Origin: Aureimonas endophytica
GTDB taxonomy: Bacteria; Pseudomonadota; Alphaproteobacteria; Rhizobiales; Rhizobiaceae
NCBI RefSeq assembly: GCF_014642635.1
Contig: NZ_BMIQ01000007.1
Span: 124,001-188,000 of the forward strand
DNA: 64,000 nt
Direction of reading: 5' to 3'
Both the position numbers and the translations under genes were made by a program. Under the pieces are notes generated by a model. That model was not told the DNA's origin. It did no database searches and saw nothing but the letters and a program-made list of their open reading frames with translations. Shown here in pieces: positions 60,444 through 64,000 of the stretch (positions are counted from its first letter, which is position 1; each line of letters starts with the position of its first letter).

Positions 60444-61403
60444 TCAGCCCCGCACGAAGCGGTAGACGCTCTCGTGGCGATAGCGCTCGCCCGGCCGCAG
60501 GATGGTCGAGGGAAAGCGGTCGTGATGGGGCGCGTCCGGCCAGTTCTGCGGCTCGATCGCGATCGCGCCGTAGCGGCCGAGCGGCCGGCCGTCGAGCCCG
60601 GTCACCGTGCCGTCGAGCATGTTGCCGTCATAGACCTGAAGGCCGCATTCGGTCGTGGCGATCTCCACCGACAGGCCGCTCGCCTCGCAGAAGAGGCGCG
60701 CGGCGGGGCGGGGCGTCCAGGACCGCTCGCCGCTCAGGCAGAAATTATGGTCGAGGACGGCGGGGCCGCGCCCGATGACGCGCCCGTTGCGGAAGTCGAA
60801 TTCCGTGCCCTCCACGGCGGCGATCTCGCCGGTCGGGATCAGCGTCGCATCGACCGGCAGATAGTGGTCGGCGGCGATCTCGACGCAATGGTCGCGCGTC
60901 TCGGCCTCGCCGGAGAGATTGAAATAGAGATGCGAGGTCATGTTGATCGGGCAGGGCGCCGTGACCTCGCCCTCGTAGACGATGGTCAGCATGTCGTCCT
61001 CGGCGGCGAAGATCGCGACGAGATTGGCGATGCCGGGATAGCCGTCGGCGCCATCCGGCAGCGTCAGCGACAGGGCGGCGTCGGTCGAGGACATGCTGTC
61101 GATCTCCCAGTTCCGCGCCCAGGCGCCGGTCGCCCCGCCATGGAGATGGTTCGGCGGCTCGTTCAGCGAGAGCTGGCGCGTCTCGCCGCTGATCGGCAGG
61201 CGGCCGCCGGCGATGCGATTGGCGTTCCGGCCGATCGTCGCGCCGAGAAAGGGCTTGTTGGCGGGGCCGTAGAACTCGCGATCCTCGGCGCCGACGACCA
61301 GCGGAAAGTCGACGCCGTCGAAATGGACCGAGCGGATGGAGGCGCCGGCGGGCAGGATCTCGACACTCAGCGCGGAACTCTGCAAACGGATGCTCGCGCC
61401 CAT
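60444..61403 (-). CDS. Aldose 1-epimerase family protein
   Basis: A 319-residue galactose mutarotase-type enzyme. IGRNANRIAGG (about 58-68), NEPPNHLHGG with the catalytic-site His (about 80-89), PINMTSHLYFNLSG and the C-terminal AIEPQNWPDAPHH with the catalytic Glu are all present. Cytoplasmic. The ATG at 61403 is set by homology. Monocistronic. Confidence 0.92.
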   Translation of the reverse strand: MGASIRLQSSALSVEILPAGASIRSVHFDGVDFPLVVGAEDREFYGPANKPFLGATIGRNANRIAGGRLPISGETRQLSLNEPPNHLHGGATGAWARNWEIDSMSSTDAALSLTLPDGADGYPGIANLVAIFAAEDDMLTIVYEGEVTAPCPINMTSHLYFNLSGEAETRDHCVEIAADHYLPVDATLIPTGEIAAVEGTEFDFRNGRVIGRGPAVLDHNFCLSGERSWTPRPAARLFCEASGLSVEIATTECGLQVYDGNMLDGTVTGLDGRPLGRYGAIAIEPQNWPDAPHHDRFPSTILRPGERYRHESVYRFVRG

Positions 61404-61493
61404 GATCGACTCTTCCTCCCTGACGTGAAGCGCAAAGGAAGGGCACCGGCCGCCCATGTCAATCCGAGCGGCGGGTCGAAGGGCGGGGAAAGC

Positions 61494-61985
61494 CTAGCGC
61501 AGGCGCCGGAGCTTCGCCGTGAGAAGCATGTCGACCTTTTCCAGCATGCGGATCTGCTCGGCGAATTCGGCCTCGCCGAACGACCCCTTCAGCTCCGCTT
61601 CGAGCCGGTCCCAGATGCCCTGCACGTCGCGGCGCACCTTCTCGCCCTCGGCCGTCAGCGTCACCATGGTGCGGCGCGCGTCCTGGCTGTTGGCGGTGCG
61701 CTTCACGAGATCGCGCTCGATCAGCCGGTCCAGCATCTTCGACACGGTGGAGGGGCGCACGGCGAGCTGTTCGGCGAGCACCGAGACGCTGACCTTCTCG
61801 CCGGGGTCCAGCCCCTGGAGCAACTGGTCCTGGCCGGGATGCAGCCCGATCTCGGCGAGAAGCAGGGTCAGGAAGGCCCGGCTCGACTTGGCGATCGAAA
61901 GCAACATCGGCACGAACTCATTGAGCTCGTCCGACTCGTTGCTACCGGTTCCTGGAGTCGGTCCGTTCGCCGCCGTCGCCGTCAT
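61494..61985 (-). CDS. MarR-family transcriptional regulator
   Basis: A 163-residue MarR protein. The winged helix is seen in VSVLAEQLAVRPSTVSKMLDRLIERDLVKR (region 66-95) and the wing in DARRTMVTLTAEGEKVRRDV. An N-terminal helix pair provides dimerisation. ATG at 61985. It lies upstream of the epimerase gene, in the same direction, with 90 bases between. Ligand unknown. Confidence 0.9.
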   Translation of the reverse strand: MTATAANGPTPGTGSNESDELNEFVPMLLSIAKSSRAFLTLLLAEIGLHPGQDQLLQGLDPGEKVSVSVLAEQLAVRPSTVSKMLDRLIERDLVKRTANSQDARRTMVTLTAEGEKVRRDVQGIWDRLEAELKGSFGEAEFAEQIRMLEKVDMLLTAKLRRLR

Positions 61986-62393
61986 GCTCGAATGCTTGCC
62001 ATGAATCGGACACGCCTCAAATCGTGATAAGTGCGGCCAGCTAACATTATGCCGATGGCCGTGACGATGAACCCGGCGGCCGATGAAACGATTTTTATCC
62101 TTAGGAGGCAAAGGCTTCGGAAGAGAACGAACCTGCCCTGGCGCCTTGTCTTCCCTTGTCGCGCCAAATCCTCCCGAGGACCGGCGATCCCGGGCGGTGG
62201 GTTCGTCCACCGATCGATCGCGCCGTCTTCGAAACTATATAGGCGGGCCGGACCCGATCTTGCAGGTGATCCGCCAATTCTTTCGATTCGGCCGTTCCCA
62301 TCTTTCATCGTCGTCCGGAACGCGTCGGGGATCGCCGGGCGCCGTCGCCGGAGACCGGACCTAAAAGATTGATCGTATGAGCTCGAAGCCTTC
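61986..62393. other. Divergent intergenic region
   Basis: About 400 bases between divergent marR and adenylate cyclase genes. AT-richer than its surroundings in places (AACGATTTTTATCC). Short open frames here show no coding pattern. It should contain promoters for both genes; no site can be named. Confidence 0.5.
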
Positions 62394-63644
62394 ATGAACC
62401 CGGATATGATGACGATCGCCGACGTGAAGGACATCAAGGATCAGATCCTGGCGGCGGCGCTCGCCGGCGCGGACGAGGGCACGCTGCTGCGCCTGCTCTG
62501 CGAGGTCGGCGGGGCGCGCGGCCTGCCCATCGGCCGGGCGATCCTCGTCGCCGACACGCTGCACCCGATCTACGAGGGGCGCGCCTTTCGCTGGCGCAAC
62601 GACGGCATCGAGGAGGAATGCGAGGTCGCCTATGGCCGCACCGACGAGGGCGAGGCGGCCGAGAACTGGCAGCGCAGCATCTTCTACCGGATGCTCCAGA
62701 CCGGCGAGGCGCGCATCCGCCGCCGCCTCGCCGCCGAGGACGATGCCGAATTCGAGCATCTGCGCGAATTGAGGGCCGAGGGCTACACCGACTATCTCGC
62801 CTTCATGCAGCCCTTCGGCGCCGGCGGGGCGATCGGCGATCTCGACTGCGTCTTCGGCTATGTCGCGACGCGTGAGCCGGCCGGCTTCCCGGAGGCCGGC
62901 ATCGCGGCGCTCGACGCGGTGATCCCGACCCTCACTCTCGCCATCAAGACCGCCTCGCTCGCCCGCATCGCCGAAACGCTGGTCGAGGTCTATCTCGGGC
63001 GCGACGCCCGCGAACGCGTCCTCAAGGGGCGGATCGAGCGCGGCAAGGCGGAGACGATCGAGACGGTGCTGTGGTTCTCCGATCTCCACGGCTTCACCAC
63101 CATCACCGACACGGCGGCGCCGGAGGAGATCATCCCGCTGCTCAACGACTATTCCGGCGCGGTGATCGACGCGGTCCACGCGGCCGGCGGCAATGTCCTG
63201 AAGCTCATCGGCGACGGGGTGCTCGCGATCTTCAACTTCGAGACGGCGGGCGAGGCGGCGGCCGCCGCGCTCGGCGCCGAGGCGGAACTGCGCCGGCGCG
63301 AGGCCGAGATCGACGCGCGGCGGCGCGCCGAGGGCCGCCCGGCCACCTCCGTCTATATCGGCCTCCATCTCGGCGAGGTCTTCTACGGCAATATCGGCTC
63401 GCAGGACCGTCTCGACTTCACCGTCGTCGGCCCCTGCGTCAACGAGGTGGCGCGCATCGCCTCCATGTGCCGCTCGGTGGACCGGCTCGTCGTCGCCTCC
63501 GCCGCCTTCTGCGAGGCGTTGCCGCCGGCCGAGCGTCGACGGCTCGTCTCGGTCGGCCGCTTCGCGCTGCGCGGCGTCGGCCGGGCGCAGGAACTCTTCA
63601 CCCTCGATCCCGAACTCGCCGAACGGGAACGCCGCCGCCCCTGA
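62394..63644 (+). CDS. Class III adenylate/guanylate cyclase
   Basis: A 416-residue cytoplasmic cyclase. The N-terminal 200 residues are a sensor-like region without a clear label. The cyclase domain (about 222-400) has metal-binding Asp230 (WFSDLHGFT) and Asp274 (LIGDGVLAIF), and the substrate region DFTVVGPCVNEVARI. All key residues are in place, so it should be active. Rhizobial genomes carry many such cyclases. Confidence 0.92.
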   Translation: MNPDMMTIADVKDIKDQILAAALAGADEGTLLRLLCEVGGARGLPIGRAILVADTLHPIYEGRAFRWRNDGIEEECEVAYGRTDEGEAAENWQRSIFYRMLQTGEARIRRRLAAEDDAEFEHLRELRAEGYTDYLAFMQPFGAGGAIGDLDCVFGYVATREPAGFPEAGIAALDAVIPTLTLAIKTASLARIAETLVEVYLGRDARERVLKGRIERGKAETIETVLWFSDLHGFTTITDTAAPEEIIPLLNDYSGAVIDAVHAAGGNVLKLIGDGVLAIFNFETAGEAAAAALGAEAELRRREAEIDARRRAEGRPATSVYIGLHLGEVFYGNIGSQDRLDFTVVGPCVNEVARIASMCRSVDRLVVASAAFCEALPPAERRRLVSVGRFALRGVGRAQELFTLDPELAERERRRP

Positions 63645-63688
63645 GGCCTTCTTCCCGAAGACCCCTATCTCTTTGGAAGGAGGATGAG

Positions 63689-63931
63689 ATGTCCGACACC
63701 AACAAGGCCCGTCTCGACGATCCGCGTCTCGACGCCGACCTCGCGCGCAACGCCGATCCCGACAAGCCCGATCCCAAGCCGGCGCGGCTCGGCCCGGAGC
63801 CGGTGCCGGACGCGGGCGAGACGATCGAACGCGAGACGGCGGAGGCGGGCGCGGCACCGTCGCGCTCCAGCGTCGAGGGCGTCGACGAGGCGGCGGCCCA
63901 GCGCGACTCCCTCATCGATTCGACGCGATAG
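63689..63931 (+). CDS. Small acidic hydrophilic protein
   Basis: An 80-residue, proline- and aspartate-rich protein without hydrophobic core (RLDDPRLDADLARNADPDKPDPKP region, then ETIERETAEAG). Good ribosome-binding site (GGAAGGAGG, 5 bases before ATG). Probably disordered. No family recognised; it may share the cyclase transcript 44 bases upstream. Confidence 0.6.
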   Translation: MSDTNKARLDDPRLDADLARNADPDKPDPKPARLGPEPVPDAGETIERETAEAGAAPSRSSVEGVDEAAAQRDSLIDSTR

Positions 63932-64000
63932 GGCCGTTTTCGCCGCAGCGCGAAAAAGGCGTTGCGCGGAGCGGTAGGGGGAATGCAATATTTCTGGCGT

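Overview
The window looks like a chromosomal segment of a GC-rich alphaproteobacterium, most likely order Hyphomicrobiales (Rhizobiales). The grounds are the CobN/CobW-type cobalamin genes, a BigR persulfide operon, OpgGHC glucan genes, and intergenic repeats of a style common in that order. No rRNA or tRNA gene and no CRISPR array was seen, so a genus cannot be named from this stretch.

Positions 1 to about 21,300 are an accessory genomic island that enters from beyond the left edge. It ends at a large serine recombinase gene (19581-21266). Immediately to its right, at about 21,304, the comM (yifB) reading frame begins mid-gene at its Walker A motif, so the island sits inside comM. From left to right the island holds: an arsenic operon (arsR, an arsC-arsN2 fusion, arsH, arsB); a BigR-controlled persulfide operon (bigR, two YeeE/YedE-type genes, a TauE/SafE exporter, persulfide dioxygenase, rhodanese); a small exported protein; an L,D-transpeptidase; an MFS transporter; a SulP transporter/Usp/NYN operon; a frameshifted resolvase; a complete four-gene QatABCD anti-phage cassette; and a solitary C5-cytosine methyltransferase.

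From 21.3 to 30.1 kb is host backbone: the comM 3' remnant, a frameshifted RES-domain gene, a PQQ-type sugar dehydrogenase, a GNAT acetyltransferase, an adenosine kinase-like PfkB enzyme, a three-subunit molybdenum hydroxylase and a BrnT/BrnA toxin-antitoxin pair.

From 30.2 to 54.6 kb is a large cobalamin region in several transcription units: cobU-cobW-cobN-cobO; yfcA-like-cobQ; cbiX-cobH-cobL-cobI-cbiG/cobJ-[tumE-tumA]-cobM; cbiD-cobK; cobB-cobD; cobS; cobT. It mixes aerobic-route enzymes (CobN, CobK, CobL, CobI, CobM) with genes typical of the anaerobic route (CbiX, CbiD, CbiG). A toxin-antitoxin pair is embedded between cobJ and cobM, and a VapC-type pair lies next to cobU. A triple copy of an intergenic repeat precedes cobB.

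From 54.6 kb to the end are osmoregulated periplasmic glucan genes (opgG, an unidentified small gene, opgH, opgC), an aldose epimerase, a MarR regulator, a class III adenylate cyclase and a small acidic protein.
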